A stretch of 64,000 nt of DNA from Amoebophrya sp. A120 (taxonomy: Eukaryota; Sar; Dinophyceae; Syndiniales; Amoebophryaceae). The stretch is taken from assembly GCA_905178155.1 (NCBI GenBank), contig CAJINV010000004.1, forward strand, positions 4,706,518 to 4,770,517, given 5' to 3'. The first letter of the stretch is position 1, and every line of letters starts with the position of its first letter. The notes below the pieces were generated by a model. The model had not been told where the DNA came from. It was given only the letters and a program-made list of their open reading frames with translations, and made no database searches. The translations under genes were made by a program, and so were the position numbers. Below, piece after piece: positions 35,663 to 47,246 of the stretch.

Positions 35663-35950
35663 GTGTGTACTCGGACACTAGTTTGTCACTCGGCCTGCCA
35701 TCTACTTCATCTTGGTCCTGCCGTTACAATTTCAATCTTCGTGCTCTAGTTGTACCCGGATAAAGCGCAGTTCAACTGTTCTTGCTGCTCCTCAGCGCAG
35801 AACAGATCGATGTGTTGTTCGGGAATGCAAATGCATCACAAAGTGGAACGAAGCTGATGCTGATACAGCCACAGCATGCGCATGACAAACTAGCGTTTCC
35901 ATCTCCCATACCCTCGGAGTAAAAGTGACGATGGAAGTGGATCGGCTCAT

Positions 35951-35985
35951 ATCACACGAAAAAGTGTTAGCGTTAGCGACATTTG
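35951..35985 (+). mobile_element. Orphan left end of a family E introner
   Basis: TATCACACGAAAAAGTGTTAGCGTTAGC matches family E left tips. No inverted partner was found before the run of Ns at 36438 or in the following DNA, so the element is truncated or its other half lies in the gap. Confidence 0.6.
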
Positions 35986-36038
35986 TCTTGTTGTCTGACA
36001 AGACAAAACAACAAGCGACCACGGAAATTTGTAATGAA

Positions 36039-36437
36039 TATGTCGTGCGTAGCAGTTATATCAATTTACATGATCAAGCAAGAGGGTTGCACACTCCGAC
36101 GTCGGGCTGGCTGCCCGATGTCGACCAGCTTCCGCTGGTTCTCTGTCCTCTATCTAGAATCTCCGCTTCGTCCGGGCTTGCCTGGACTCGGCGTTTTTTC
36201 AGCTCTTCGGTTCTCGGAGAGTGGATAGTTTACGGAGGAGTGTCTCGATGAGAAAGCGAGGCGTACTTGTACGCTTCAGGCCTTCGCTCTGGTTCTGCTT
36301 CGCAGTTCCGCCTTGTCGTTTCCGGCATCGCCGATCCTTAGCGTGGATCATTGCGATGTACGACAAGGAAAGAGCTCCGGCGGTTCCGTCGCCATTGAAC
36401 TGCTCAAGCCATGAGCAGGACATAGTAGACGGCGTGC
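36039..36437. repeat. 399-bp block duplicated across the assembly gap, copy 1
   Basis: TATGTCGTGCGTAGCAGTTA through GTAGACGGCGTGC reads the same as 36551-36949 and abuts the run of Ns directly. Confidence 0.95.
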
Positions 36438-36550
36438 NNNNNNNNNNNNNNNNNNNNNNNNNNNNNNNNNNNNNNNNNNNNNNNNNNNNNNNNNNNNNNN
36501 NNNNNNNNNNNNNNNNNNNNNNNNNNNNNNNNNNNNNNNNNNNNNNNNNN
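36438..36550. other. Assembly gap (113 N)
   Basis: Run of unknown bases. Copies of the same 399-bp block abut both sides, so the gap may be an unresolved tandem repeat or a scaffolding artefact. Confidence 0.99.
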
Positions 36551-36949
36551 TATGTCGTGCGTAGCAGTTATATCAATTTACATGATCAAGCAAGAGGGTT
36601 GCACACTCCGACGTCGGGCTGGCTGCCCGATGTCGACCAGCTTCCGCTGGTTCTCTGTCCTCTATCTAGAATCTCCGCTTCGTCCGGGCTTGCCTGGACT
36701 CGGCGTTTTTTCAGCTCTTCGGTTCTCGGAGAGTGGATAGTTTACGGAGGAGTGTCTCGATGAGAAAGCGAGGCGTACTTGTACGCTTCAGGCCTTCGCT
36801 CTGGTTCTGCTTCGCAGTTCCGCCTTGTCGTTTCCGGCATCGCCGATCCTTAGCGTGGATCATTGCGATGTACGACAAGGAAAGAGCTCCGGCGGTTCCG
36901 TCGCCATTGAACTGCTCAAGCCATGAGCAGGACATAGTAGACGGCGTGC
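36551..36949. repeat. 399-bp block duplicated across the assembly gap, copy 2
   Basis: Second copy of the block at 36039-36437, immediately after the Ns. It contains TTCGCTCTGGTTCTGCTTCG-type low-complexity sequence and no recognised gene. Confidence 0.95.
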
Positions 36950-38944
36950 ACACTGCCGCGTGCATGTAGCCCGGCTCAGCCGGGCGCTGGGATATCCTTC
37001 TGACCGGGGAGGATGTCTTGGTGGGAAGATGGCCGATGCGCGGCTCTTACAGTGCAAAGAGTTCGCGTGCTTCAGCTGTTTTTCAGGCTATCTTCGGGTG
37101 GTGGTTTGAAGAAGTCGATGACGGCTCGCGGTTCTCGCGAGTCCCACTGCTCGGGGAGTGGAGAGGTGCAGCCGCTGCGATGCAGTGCCTGCGCCTCTTC
37201 ACGCCGAAAAAGGCATACGTCCGGCGGCAGCTTAGCCTATGGCTGGCGCCGCTTTATTCGGCAACACGCAACGGTCAACAGCACAGCTGATTACAGCTGT
37301 GGCCTGCCGCTCTGTGTGTCGCGGGCGGTTCGTGCTTTTGCGCTTAGCATCGTAAGGCGCAATGTAGCACCACCACCAGACGTCCAAACGGACGCGGGCC
37401 GCTCGCCTGTCATTGATGAAGCCGCGCGAGCAGGGGCGCCGCGCTTCACTTTGACAGGAATCCCCTACTGAAGAGCCCCACCGAAGGCCAAGGCTACTGG
37501 TATCCATTTAGGGCGATGCCCGCGAGGTCAGTGACGTTGTCACTGGCCGGGGCCAGAGTAACACACTGTACACGCACAGCATCACGCTAACGCTGACAAA
37601 CACCCACGAACAAGGGGCACCCCGCGCCCGCATACCCCCCTCGCCGATGGCAGGGGGGCGCCCGATGGGCTGACTATTACTAAGCGACTTGCTGTTGCAC
37701 AGACGCCGGCACAGCCGATGGCTGTGCCGGTGAGATGAAGGCTTCGTTCTCCCCACCACACCTCCCAGCACCTGGACGCGCAACTCCACAGGCACAGCCC
37801 CGAAGGCGCGGCGGTTATGTTGTTGAGTCGCATGGCTAGGCTGCAAGTATTCGTTGGTGTGCACCACATGCGACGTCGATGATGTCGCCTGCGGGTGCTG
37901 GGTCGGGGTTGGGCGTCCACGACATTGTTGCTGCATCTCTTCGGGGTTTGCAAATACCTTGTCGTAGCCATTGCGCCGGCGCTTGGTTTTGTCCACGATG
38001 TGGATGTCTCTGAGTCGCTTGTGCTTTGGTATCAGGGGTGCTGACTTGGAAGGAGAGCTGAGCGCGTTAGCCTATCGGCGTCGTTGCTCCGTCCTTCGCC
38101 CCTCGACGTCGGTCCGCCGGCGTTGATTGCCTGCAGGTGATTAGCGCAGTCGAGGGGTTCAGTGGTTGGTGTGGGGGCGAGGAGCTGTGGTGCAGTTTTA
38201 GCAGGTCCTTCTCCTGTTTCGGATTTCTCTGCTGCTCCACGAGCCAGAGTCGTTCGATTCATCCAGCGTACCTGGGGACGCTTGATTTGCCTTTTTACAT
38301 TTGGAGCGCCAATCCTGGCGTCTCAGACAGGTCGCAGCGCGATGTGCTGCGTCCGCTAGATCACATACCCGCGGGAACTTCCCGGAACTTAGTCACGATT
38401 GGGAGCAAGACCCCGCTGCGTCGCCCGGGTTCCGGGCTCCACGGCGGTGCCCTACCCCGGCGCGTTTCCCACGTGCTCGCTACCTAGCTACAACACAGCC
38501 CCGCGCGCCTGGATCTCTGCACCGACAGAGCCAGGCCGCCCCGTTGAGTCACATTTGGGGAAGATGTTCGGTGGGCCATGTCGTGTTCCACGGCTTGGCC
38601 CACCTTCACGTCCGGGGCGTGGCTCTGTGGGGTTTGAGAGCTTGGCTCGCGCGGCTTGCTACTTGTAGCTCGCTGTGCCGGCCGGGTTCTCTTCTTGCTC
38701 GCCAGTGTGACCGTCGCAGGGCGTCCCGCGACGAGGACTGCAGCGCGCGTCAGCACTGCCTTCGATTATCATCGTTTCCGCGCGCTTTCGCTCGTTGGGT
38801 GAATTGCGCCAGGAATGTGAATTTATATAAACATTCCTTCATCAAATCTTGCGAATGTCTTCGTTGCCAAAATGCAATACGGGAAGTAGATGAAATCGCT
38901 TACCAAACTAACACAACTTCTCTGCTCCATACCTCATCCGGCAG
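36950..38944. other. GC-rich region without recognised gene
   Basis: Several frames of 100-160 codons exist on both strands (e.g. 37013-37471 plus, 37508-37996 minus). None shows a family motif or exon continuity, and the overlapping frames suggest open GC-rich DNA. Unidentified repeat or degenerate transposon sequence is possible. Confidence 0.4.
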
Positions 38945-39855
38945 CAAGAGGCGGACAACTCCGCGAAGGTATCGGACTTTCTCGCCGTCACCCAGCGCCA
39001 GAACCAACAGCTCCTTCTACCAACCTACACGGGCACCAGCGCGGCCGCACCCTCCTCCGGCCCCAGCGTGCCAAGTGGCAAGAACGCCCTGCCAACCCCC
39101 TACGCGACGGAATTCACAACGCGCGGCGGCGGTGCGCCGACGGCGACCTCTTCCGGCGGGGCGCGGGCAGTGGATCGCGCGTTTCTCGAGAGCGGCGGTG
39201 CGGACGCAGTCGACGCGGACGGGGAGCAGACCGGGGTTCTCAGCCCTGGCGCCGCGTTCAGAGGTACAACTAGATTTGCGTGTAATGATAGGTAGATCGT
39301 AATATGATCATGCGAACCCTACTTCTATGAAACTGCAGCAGCTGCTACGAGCTACAGCTACTTCAAATCCCTTGCAACTCATTGTCAGTCGCGAAGACTT
39401 TTGTCCCGGACGCCATCGCAAATCGAAACGCCGGAGACATCATCGCATGGCGCGGCGACCAGGGCATGCCCGTCAAGCTTGCGGCTATGGGCCACCAGCA
39501 TGAGAGATTAGGTAGCGAGACTTCTGCTGCGATCTGTGCTTCTATTAGCCCACTACTTATTTGATTCTGCTTTCAGTGCGAAAATCATGCGGATAAGATG
39601 AATATCGTCAACCATAATTCACGACGTATTTCACTTCAGTCTAGCAGAAAAAAAGATTTCAAACGTCAATCAGAAAATGAAAATCATTTCACAGCCGACA
39701 TAATCACCTGGCACGACGATCCGGGCGAGACGCCGGGCGACGACGCCGCGGTCAAGCCGAGTAAGCGCAGGGTGAATCCCTTTACCACCTCCGGGGGTCA
39801 CGCGGCACCTTTCGGCACCGATGCCGATCGTGGAAAAACGGCGGATAGGAAATAG
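38945..39855 (+). CDS. 3' exons of an unrecognised gene
   Basis: Exons 38945-39263, 39389-39511 and 39695-39855 join through GT-AG introns into one 603-nt frame ending at a TAG (39853). The start follows an acceptor (TCATCCGGCAG). The protein begins QEADNSAKVSDFLAVTQRQN, continues Ser/Gly/Pro-rich, then has RNAGDIIAWRGDQGMP and LADIITWHDDPGETPGDD, two related short segments. No family recognised. No start codon or upstream exon is visible. It could be the 3' end of the EF-hand-like gene beyond the gap, because the strand and exon style agree; that is inference. Confidence 0.6.
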
Positions 39856-41564
39856 GAAAAACCGGTCTTAAACGCAACGAAGCAGGCTGTGTCATGTGAT
39901 ATGTCGTGCAGCATGACGAACATGATTCTTTTCAACAAGAAGAGCAGGCACCGTTCCACCGATAGCACTGCGCGAACAAATGTCTGATTTCAACATCACT
40001 AGTACCATGTTGAACTTGAACAACTTGTATTCACAGAATTTTCATCGGAGAAAACGCAAACTCAGGCACCTTCACTGCACAAAGCTTGTTGCGAGTTTAA
40101 AAAAACGGTTTTACCACTGCATAGCCGAACAGTGCGAAACCCTGGAGTACCGACCCGCGACAGGAAAAATTGGTCTGCGGGGGTGATGTGAAGTTCTTGC
40201 TGACTCTGTTTTTCGTTTTCAGAAGAGATGAGCTGCAGCAGAGAACTCAGCTTTTTCTCACGTAAAATTAGAAGCAAAAAAAAAATATCCACAATTAGTG
40301 AACGTGAATTGAATTGCGCCACGCGAACTGCATGTATTCCCACTCCTCACCTTCTTGAGCTTGAATTACTGCTCGTTCTCCGCTCAGCACACGCGGGCAA
40401 TATTGCAAAGCTAAAGTGTGCTGTCAATGTCAACAATCACGATGCGCCACAGACATGCGAATGCCAATGCCATCAATGATCAACTGAACGAAGAAATGTT
40501 GTGTTACAGTTACAGATACGTTCGAAAATAAGCAGTGATACCCTCTGGAAGGGCCACAGACAGATACTTACAGACGCGCGAGTAGTTCTACTCGTGCGAA
40601 TAAGAGAGAGTACTAGACTACGCAAGTACTGCATCAACCTTCCTCGATGAATCGCCAAGTCAACTGCTTCGAGCTCGTCAGGTCACACGTTTTTTCAAAA
40701 AAAAGTATTAATAGCGTTGAACGGTTGAGCATTGTAGAAAGCGACGGCGCGGCACGGTCGTTGTTTTTGGTATATTGAGCTTGCTGCTGTTCCTCTTGAA
40801 GAGGGTACTTGTACTATGTCCTCCTGAAGCCATTATCAATTGCACCCCATGGTGAATTGGTTGAATTGTTTCAGTCCATTGATGCACATCATGTACGAGT
40901 GATAACGTAAACGTATGCGTCGGTCTGAATTTGAGTCGTATCATAACTCCAGCTACCGAAAATAAAACGATAGCATTTCGATTGTCGGTTTCTCGTCCTC
41001 TGCACGGAGTTTAATCGGTTCAGCGTTCAAATTTGTACCGGTCAAGCGTGCTTGACTCGGTTTTTAGATATCAAAAGATAAAGATGCATGGACTTCTACA
41101 TGGGTATTCGTATTGCCCATCGAATTCGCTCTCGTCGGCTTACTCGTTGAAAAACCAACCGTTCGGTTTGACGGAGCGCAACTGGAAAAAACATCGGTTC
41201 TACCTTCTTCGTTCCTGATGTTAAGAAGTGCCACTCGTACTTGACTTCCTTCTCTGTGACATAGCTGCATCGACGGCTACGTTGTCATCTCGGCATGGTG
41301 CTCCTACTTCGAATCCATTTTGCAATCCCTCTGATTTCCCCGCACAGTGGTTTACTTTGTGTTTGAGTTATTTCTAGCGGAAGATTTGCGAGGCCCTCGC
41401 TTTTCTTCCTCTTTCCACGAGGACGAGGAGAACCGGACTCGACACGTAAATCAAACTGAATTTTCCAATTCCTTTTCGACGACGCACACACTTACCTGCT
41501 ACAAAAACGAACGAAAACGCATTCTCACAAAAATCTAAAATTTACGAATTTCTACTTTTATCAG
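39856..41564. other. Mostly gene-free stretch
   Basis: No firm gene. Around 41260-41458 a possible exon (VVYFVFELFLAEDLRGPRF) ends at a GTAAAT donor and may belong to the weak gene ending at 41919. Confidence 0.4.
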
Positions 41565-41685
41565 TTGCAAGAACTCGTCTACTCAACACGGAAAATTTGT
41601 TATTACTACTTTACACCGAAAATTTGTTGTACAAGAACTCCACCAAGACACAACTTGACAAATCACATTGGGTTTTTGACTGCAG

Positions 41686-41919
41686 GAAGGGGTAGTTGCG
41701 GTCAGGCTAACACCAGAAGAACGAGGACAACCGAAAACAACGTGGTCTTTCAAGAAAGCGCGCATTTCTCATCATCAGGACTACGACCAGGAGACGAAAC
41801 GAAGATCGACTGGACGAGGACTCCCACTCCGAGAGCTAACACAACGATCGGACATCGTGAGCGGTCTGTACACCACGAAGTCAACGGCTAGTACGTCGTT
41901 GACTTCAGTACTACTCTGA
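41686..41919 (+). CDS. Terminal exon of a weakly supported gene
   Basis: After an acceptor (TTTTTGACTGCAG) an open frame reads EGVVAVRLTPEERGQPKTTW onward to TGA at 41917-41919. Candidate upstream exons are 41565-41576 and 41348-41458. The last part of the frame overlaps a hairpin (41877-41906), and only 64 bases separate it from the next start codon. The family is unknown, and the gene may be spurious. Confidence 0.35.
   Translation, partial: EGVVAVRLTPEERGQPKTTWSFKKARISHHQDYDQETKRRSTGRGLPLRELTQRSDIVSGLYTTKSTASTSLTSVLL
41877..41906. repeat. Small inverted repeat
   Basis: GAAGTCAACG and CGTTGACTTC form perfect 10-bp arms around a 10-base loop, at the 3' end of the weak gene and just before the next gene. 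Confidence 0.7.
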
Positions 41920-41983
41920 ACAACGAACTTCAACAAAAAACGACGGCACGTGTTGAAGGCCTGTCATCAACAAGAACAAGTCG

Positions 41984-44900
41984 ATGACCATGGCGACCGG
42001 AATCAGCACCGGAGGTGCGCTGCGGCGTACGCTCTTTGTCGCGGCTGCGGTTGCCGGCGAAAACGGTGTACTGGCACTATGAAGCGAAGACACTTTTTGC
42101 ATCCCTTGGTACGTCGAATGAGCCACAACCACATGATGATGATTGCAATTGCTCATGATAATCCATAATGATAAAAGCTGCCTCCACTCTTATTTGATCT
42201 GTGGTGAGAACTTCTCTCGATAAGCGTACACTGAGAACTTCTCTTGCTTCGTTTGCAACAAAGAAAGCGCGATATAGAAAACCGTATTATTGTATCGATG
42301 AGAATTTGATGCATTTGAATTTACGAGACAAGTTGGAAGAGTGTCACATTGCTTCTTTTTCATAAACAGCCAAGAAAAAGCCGAAGGGGTTTCTGGCGGT
42401 TGCCGTCGATGAAGGTTCTGAAATTATCAACTGCAAAAATGTCTGGGTCTGGAAGAGTGCAAGATTTGTGATGCAGGTTTTCCATGATCCATGAGGTCTG
42501 GAATGCGAGACCCAGCATGACAGACTCTCTGGGGTCTCTATCATGCCTTTCCTGCGTGAGAAAGTGCCTCTCAACTTGGTCAAAAGGGGACAGCTTTTGG
42601 CACTCATGCAACACAGCTTTTTCATGATTCGGATTTAGCATGACAAGTTGCAATCTTCCAGATCCAGACATTTTTGCAATGCATAGAAATTCAGTCTGAA
42701 CAAGATGGCCGAGTTGCCGGCCGAGAAATTGGCACAGGAGGCGCCTTCCTCGACGAGCAGGAGCGGAAAACGACGCAGAAGCCGTTTTTTGGGGCTTTGA
42801 AGGACGCTTGGGACCGGAACAGTCCCCTTGCAAGGGGAGGAAGCTTGAACACTGCCATTCGGAATAGTCCGGTTGGGCAGATATTTGGAGCTGAAAAACG
42901 AGAAGCGGAGGCAAAGGAGCTTGCCGCAAAAGCAGCAAGCGATGCACCCAACAAGAACGCACAAGACTATGCGCAGCTTGCTGCGGACTCCGCAGTGCAT
43001 GCTGCACAATCTGCCGGGATTGTGCAGCATGCTGCTACACAAGCACGAGCTGCGGCGAGTGCAACTGCCGCTGGCGACTCCTTCGATGGTACCACTCTTG
43101 CGCATGCCGGTGATCATCATGTTCATGCTGCTCCGGGCACTGCCATCGATGGTTTACTACCTGATCAGCAGAATGGCTGGTTTGATGACGGCCTCCACGA
43201 ACAAGGTATTAGATTCATTTGCTTTCAAAGGAGAGAATCATCCGCTTTCGTCTTCAGTTTCAACCCACATGAGTAATTCGCTCTTGCAGTTGGGGGCTAC
43301 ACAGATCTAACTTCTTTGTTGTGTTTTATTGCGTTTGGAACATCGCGATCTGCCGGCGAACAAGTCTGCTTAGTTTTTGACCGCATTTTTTTTCAATTTT
43401 TAGACGTGGTTGTTTGAGTATTGTCTTGATAAGAGACCGTCCCCGTTCGGCGCCACGGCTTGACTGGGGCCCTATTTGTGTTTGCAGGGATTTGATTTAG
43501 TTGTGTCGCAAAGCCAGAATTTCTTTTTTTTTGCGCTGACAATGAATGACTGTGGTTAATAGAGTTTGAGAAAGTTCGCGAAGACAGAAAGAGTAGGAGA
43601 ACGACACGTCATATTACTCGCACTCCTCCTCGTCTACCAGCACCACCGCAATACCAGAAGTTCTTTTTTTTGCGCTGACAATGAAAGATGAATGAGTGTG
43701 ATTCGGCTTTGAGAACAATCGCGAGGACAGAAAGAAAAACTAAAACAGCACAATTTGTTGATGACCACTTGCAAGATTGGTATGATGACACGCACTTGTC
43801 GGGCACTCCCCCCGGACCTCCGGCCCTTGGAACACCGCCGGCGAAACACGACCAACTCACCATCAATGACGGCCATCTGCCACATGACGACGCCCGACCG
43901 GTGGGCCAGGGCGAAGGTAATCATATTGTTTTTTCGTCGTGCTCTTCGTTTTCATCTCGCATCTTCTGATAGTTCATATTTGTTGATGTATGAAACTACT
44001 AGGGGAATAAAAAGTTCGGTATGGTCCGCCGCAGCATGTATGAGTATGACTAACTGAGACTCTCGTACTGTTGAGTGCCGGTTTTCAAGATGGAGACTGA
44101 GGAGTCAGATGCGCTAAGTATGTATACTTGCATGATTGATGAACCATAGCAACAAATGTATATACCGAAAGCGGGGAAAAGGGTTGTAGAGGCTATGAGT
44201 AGGAGCAGATGCAGATCTTCTGCGTCGTGTGGCTCCGTGGGTGTTGGACAAATAAAGTGGAATTCGATTCAGAAAAATAAATCTATGATTACATGATCAT
44301 GTTGAAGATTTATGTTGAGGAATATAGTTATAAATTTACGATTTGTCATAAATATGATGCATTGCATCGGCGAATCTTTTGCGATTGCGCGTGAAAGCAC
44401 CCGAAACAAATGCACAGGCGCAGCGTTGACTCCCGCGGGAGGGGCGGAGCAACTGCAACAACCTGAGAGCTTCGCCATGGATTATGATGACGGTGAAGGT
44501 GATGAAGATGATTTCCTTCGCCCTTCTGACGACCCGCGTGATGGTAGCGCTCTTTTTCCGTCGTGTGTTTTCCTTGATTTATCAATTTCATTCGGATAAG
44601 GGTGCAATCGTAATGCTGGTCCAAGTCGTGACGTGACTATTGTGCTGCAAGATCGTGAATTTCATTCATACTAGTAGTAATCTATTGACTATAGGAAAAA
44701 GGTTTGACAAAATTGCTGCTGAGCCGTCAGAAGCTTTTTCTTCTGAAGGTCTTCTGAAGGTCCAAAATCATCACTGGAGCCTCCAGAAGAAATTGAGCAA
44801 AGGTTTTTTTCTTTTGGCAAGCCTAGCATCGGTCGTTTCGCCCGGGAGCGTTTTGACCTTCTGAAGGTCGAGCCTTCTGAAGGTTTTTTTGTTAACCTTC

Positions 44901-47246
44901 GGAAGTAGGTTTTTTTTTGACCTTCGGAATTAAAAAAAATGGAAAAAAAGCAAAAAAGCCTTCTGAAGGTAAAAAGTGACTGCTTTGCAAATCACAACAG
45001 GGCTTTTTTTTGACCTTCAGAAGACTTTCCGACTTTTCCGAAAAGAAAAGGCAGTGAAGTGTCGCAACTTTGGCCAACCTTCAGAAGGTTGAAAACCTTC
45101 AGAAGGTTTTCCTCTAATGCGGCAGCTCGTTTATGTTTCCGGTTCCTCGTATTCTTCAGAAGCTTCGACCTTCTGAAGGTCATCTCCTGTAGATTCTCCA
45201 GATGAAGACTGAAAAGCTTCTGGAGAGTCTTCTCCTAAAACGACAAACATTTCTTTTGTTCGTCGTGTCATTGCTACGCTAATTTTTTCGTCCTTCATCG
45301 CGATTATCCTCTGGATGAGCAATTACAGACAGTAACACATGCAGCTTTGTTCTGTTTACACAACACACTCACGTTCTACTTTTCCTCTGCATGCAAAGTA
45401 AGCCTCAGCATGAGTTTGAGTTTGTATGTAAATGTATACACCGTGATTGTGAATTCAGAATTCTGTCTCTGAAGTGTCAGAGTCAGTCTGATTTTCATAT
45501 GCATTTTGCGGAACCTCCACGACCCGCATTTGCATACATTTTGCATCGCCCACATTTCTTGTTAATCCATAGATGAAAAGGATCATGAAGGCAAAAAAGC
45601 GAAAAACTCAAAAGGATCAGGGTATTGATGCAATGATTTCTAGCGCTTGATGATGGATCTTATTCCGCCGTCGTCGCGCCGCAAAGCCGCAAGTCTTGTG
45701 CCCACGTTCACCACCAAAAGTGTTGTGACGCGGAGGCGTTCGATGAGTCTGAGGTTGAATCGCTCGACATGCAACGCGGAAAAAAACAACGAATTTCGAC
45801 AGGTGGAAACGATGGCGATGCAGGACCGGGAGAATCCTTGTCGGTCAAGCACACGGAAGATGGTGATGGTGTGGAAGCTCCTCCAAAAAATAAAGGGGGA
45901 TTTTTTTCCAAGATGGCGAGCGCGGTGGGGAAAGGATTCAGCGCGGCGAAGAAGCACATTGTCGAAAAGTTCGCGAAAGCGCAAGCGGCAACTGATGCGG
46001 GTATATTTAAGTATAAGTATTTGTTTCTGATGTGCACGAGGACATCAGTCTCGCCCAGAGTGCCAATGTTGTGCCCGTCTTGTTTCCGAAGCAGCCGGAA
46101 GAACATATCCAAAAAAAGAGGAAATTTGAAATATCTTTATTTTCTACAGATGCAGCCGGGAGCGGTGGCGGACGCGGAACGAGCAAACGGTTCCTGCAGC
46201 GGCGTGGCCAGGAGCCTGATGCGTCATCCGGCCCTGCTGCCATCGAATCGGAAAAAGCAGATCCGAAGGAACCGACGAAGAAGGAAAAACTAAAAACCGC
46301 ACTCGAAAGCATCAGTCCCAATGTCATCCCGGCTGATCAAGCTTGTCCGCGCGGACAAGGGCCCAGTGACCTTGTCCTGAAGGAAGTGAACGACAACTGC
46401 AATGCCAATGGCGATGTCCTCTCTGACAAGGACTCCAATGTGATGTTCGGTATCGAGCTCCACTTCCTCGTCCGAGAAGCGGGGGATCAGGCGAACGGAG
46501 TCGACGACGATGGCGAGAAGGCGGAAGATTCCGCATCTTTCATCGAAACCGAAACGACAACGGCGATGCACGAGAAGCCATTTGCGTGGCTCAAAAAAAT
46601 GGCAAACAGCAACACGGCGAAGAAGCTAAGCCGAATGGCGACGGATGCAGTGAAGAGTGTTTCGCGACATGTCGAAGCCGGGGTTGAAGCCGCCAAAGCA
46701 CTGAAGGATGCGGGCGGAGAAGGAGGCTTGGCGAAGTTCGAAGCTGTGAGGCGCGCGGCGCTCGCGCAAAAACAGCAGGAAAATTCGGAGGAGGATGCAA
46801 AAATCGAAGAGGCCCCGGGTATTTCGGCAGAGATTTGCCATCTCAAATGCATGCTGAACCGCGACTGCCGTTTTTACAAGTTTCAAGCCGTGCACGGAAC
46901 TACTGGGGGCGGTAAGTGTACTCTGTCTCGCAGCCTTGACCACTTGTCAGTTTCGCCCAAGTGCATCACTCCCGATGGAAAAGAAGCAAACGACGCACCG
47001 AAAATCGACAAAGCCAAATCGGGATCCGGTTGTGTCTCCGAGAAGCCCAAGCTTGGTTCCATCACCGACGGCGACATTGTGGAATTGTCCACGTGGTTTG
47101 CTAGTTTCGTGACCCCCAACGCCGCAACGGTCGCACTGAACGATCTGGAACGGGAAGCCGCTGCAATCAAGGCGGAGTACGAGAAGAACAAGAAGCAGGA
47201 GGAGCAACAACTCGAGTATGCCGGAGAAAGTGAAAGCGACGAGTAA
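41984..47246 (+). CDS. Secreted or membrane-exposed protein with PAN/Apple-like C-terminus
   Basis: Exons: 41984-42065, 42370-42424, 42691-43205, 43749-43916, 44418-44543, 45573-45621, 45687-46000, 46150-47246; total 2406 nt, 801 residues. The N-terminus (MATGISTGGALRRTLFVAAA, then VAGENA) looks like a signal peptide; a second in-frame ATG lies at 41990. The middle is Ala/Asp/Glu-rich with two similar acidic motifs (GWFDDGLHEQ, DDHLQDWYDD), and further on FFSKMASAVGKGFSAAKKHI and WLKKMANSNTAKKLSRMATD are amphipathic repeats of one type. Near the C-terminus, ICHLKCMLNRDCRFYKFQAV followed by GGKCTLSR has the cysteine pattern of a PAN/Apple domain, a protein- or sugar-binding fold. One introner; other introns are GT-AG, including a 1-kb one full of repeats. 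Confidence 0.78.
42425..42685 (+). mobile_element. Introner, family D (copy 5), reversed interior
   Basis: Begins TATCAACTGCAAAAATGTCT and ends GACATTTTTGCAATGCATA. Exact duplication GAAAT (42420-42424, 42686-42690). Same interior orientation as the copy at 12282. Splicing joins TCT GAA AT to T CAG TCT. Confidence 0.94.
43513..43735. repeat. Direct repeat in a conventional intron
   Basis: CCAGAA(T/G)TTCTTTTTTT, TTGCGCTGACAATGAA and the following bases occur at about 43513-43589 and 43655-43735 inside the intron 43206-43748, with small indels. Confidence 0.7.
44735..45240. repeat. Cluster of ACCTTCTGAAGGT near-palindromes
   Basis: At least a dozen copies or variants of CCTTCTGAAGGT / ACCTTCAGAAGGTT occur on both strands between homopolymer T runs, within the 1029-bp intron 44544-45572 of the PAN-like gene. 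No coding frame crosses the block credibly. Confidence 0.88.

Noticed and set aside
38200-38275. tRNA-like GTTCGATTC near 38250
   Set aside because: The flanking bases do not pair into an acceptor stem or anticodon arm.
38301-39302. 333-codon plus-strand frame rich in Arg/Pro/Ala
   Set aside because: It overlaps in another frame the exon 38945-39263, which continues across two GT-AG introns; this frame has no motif.
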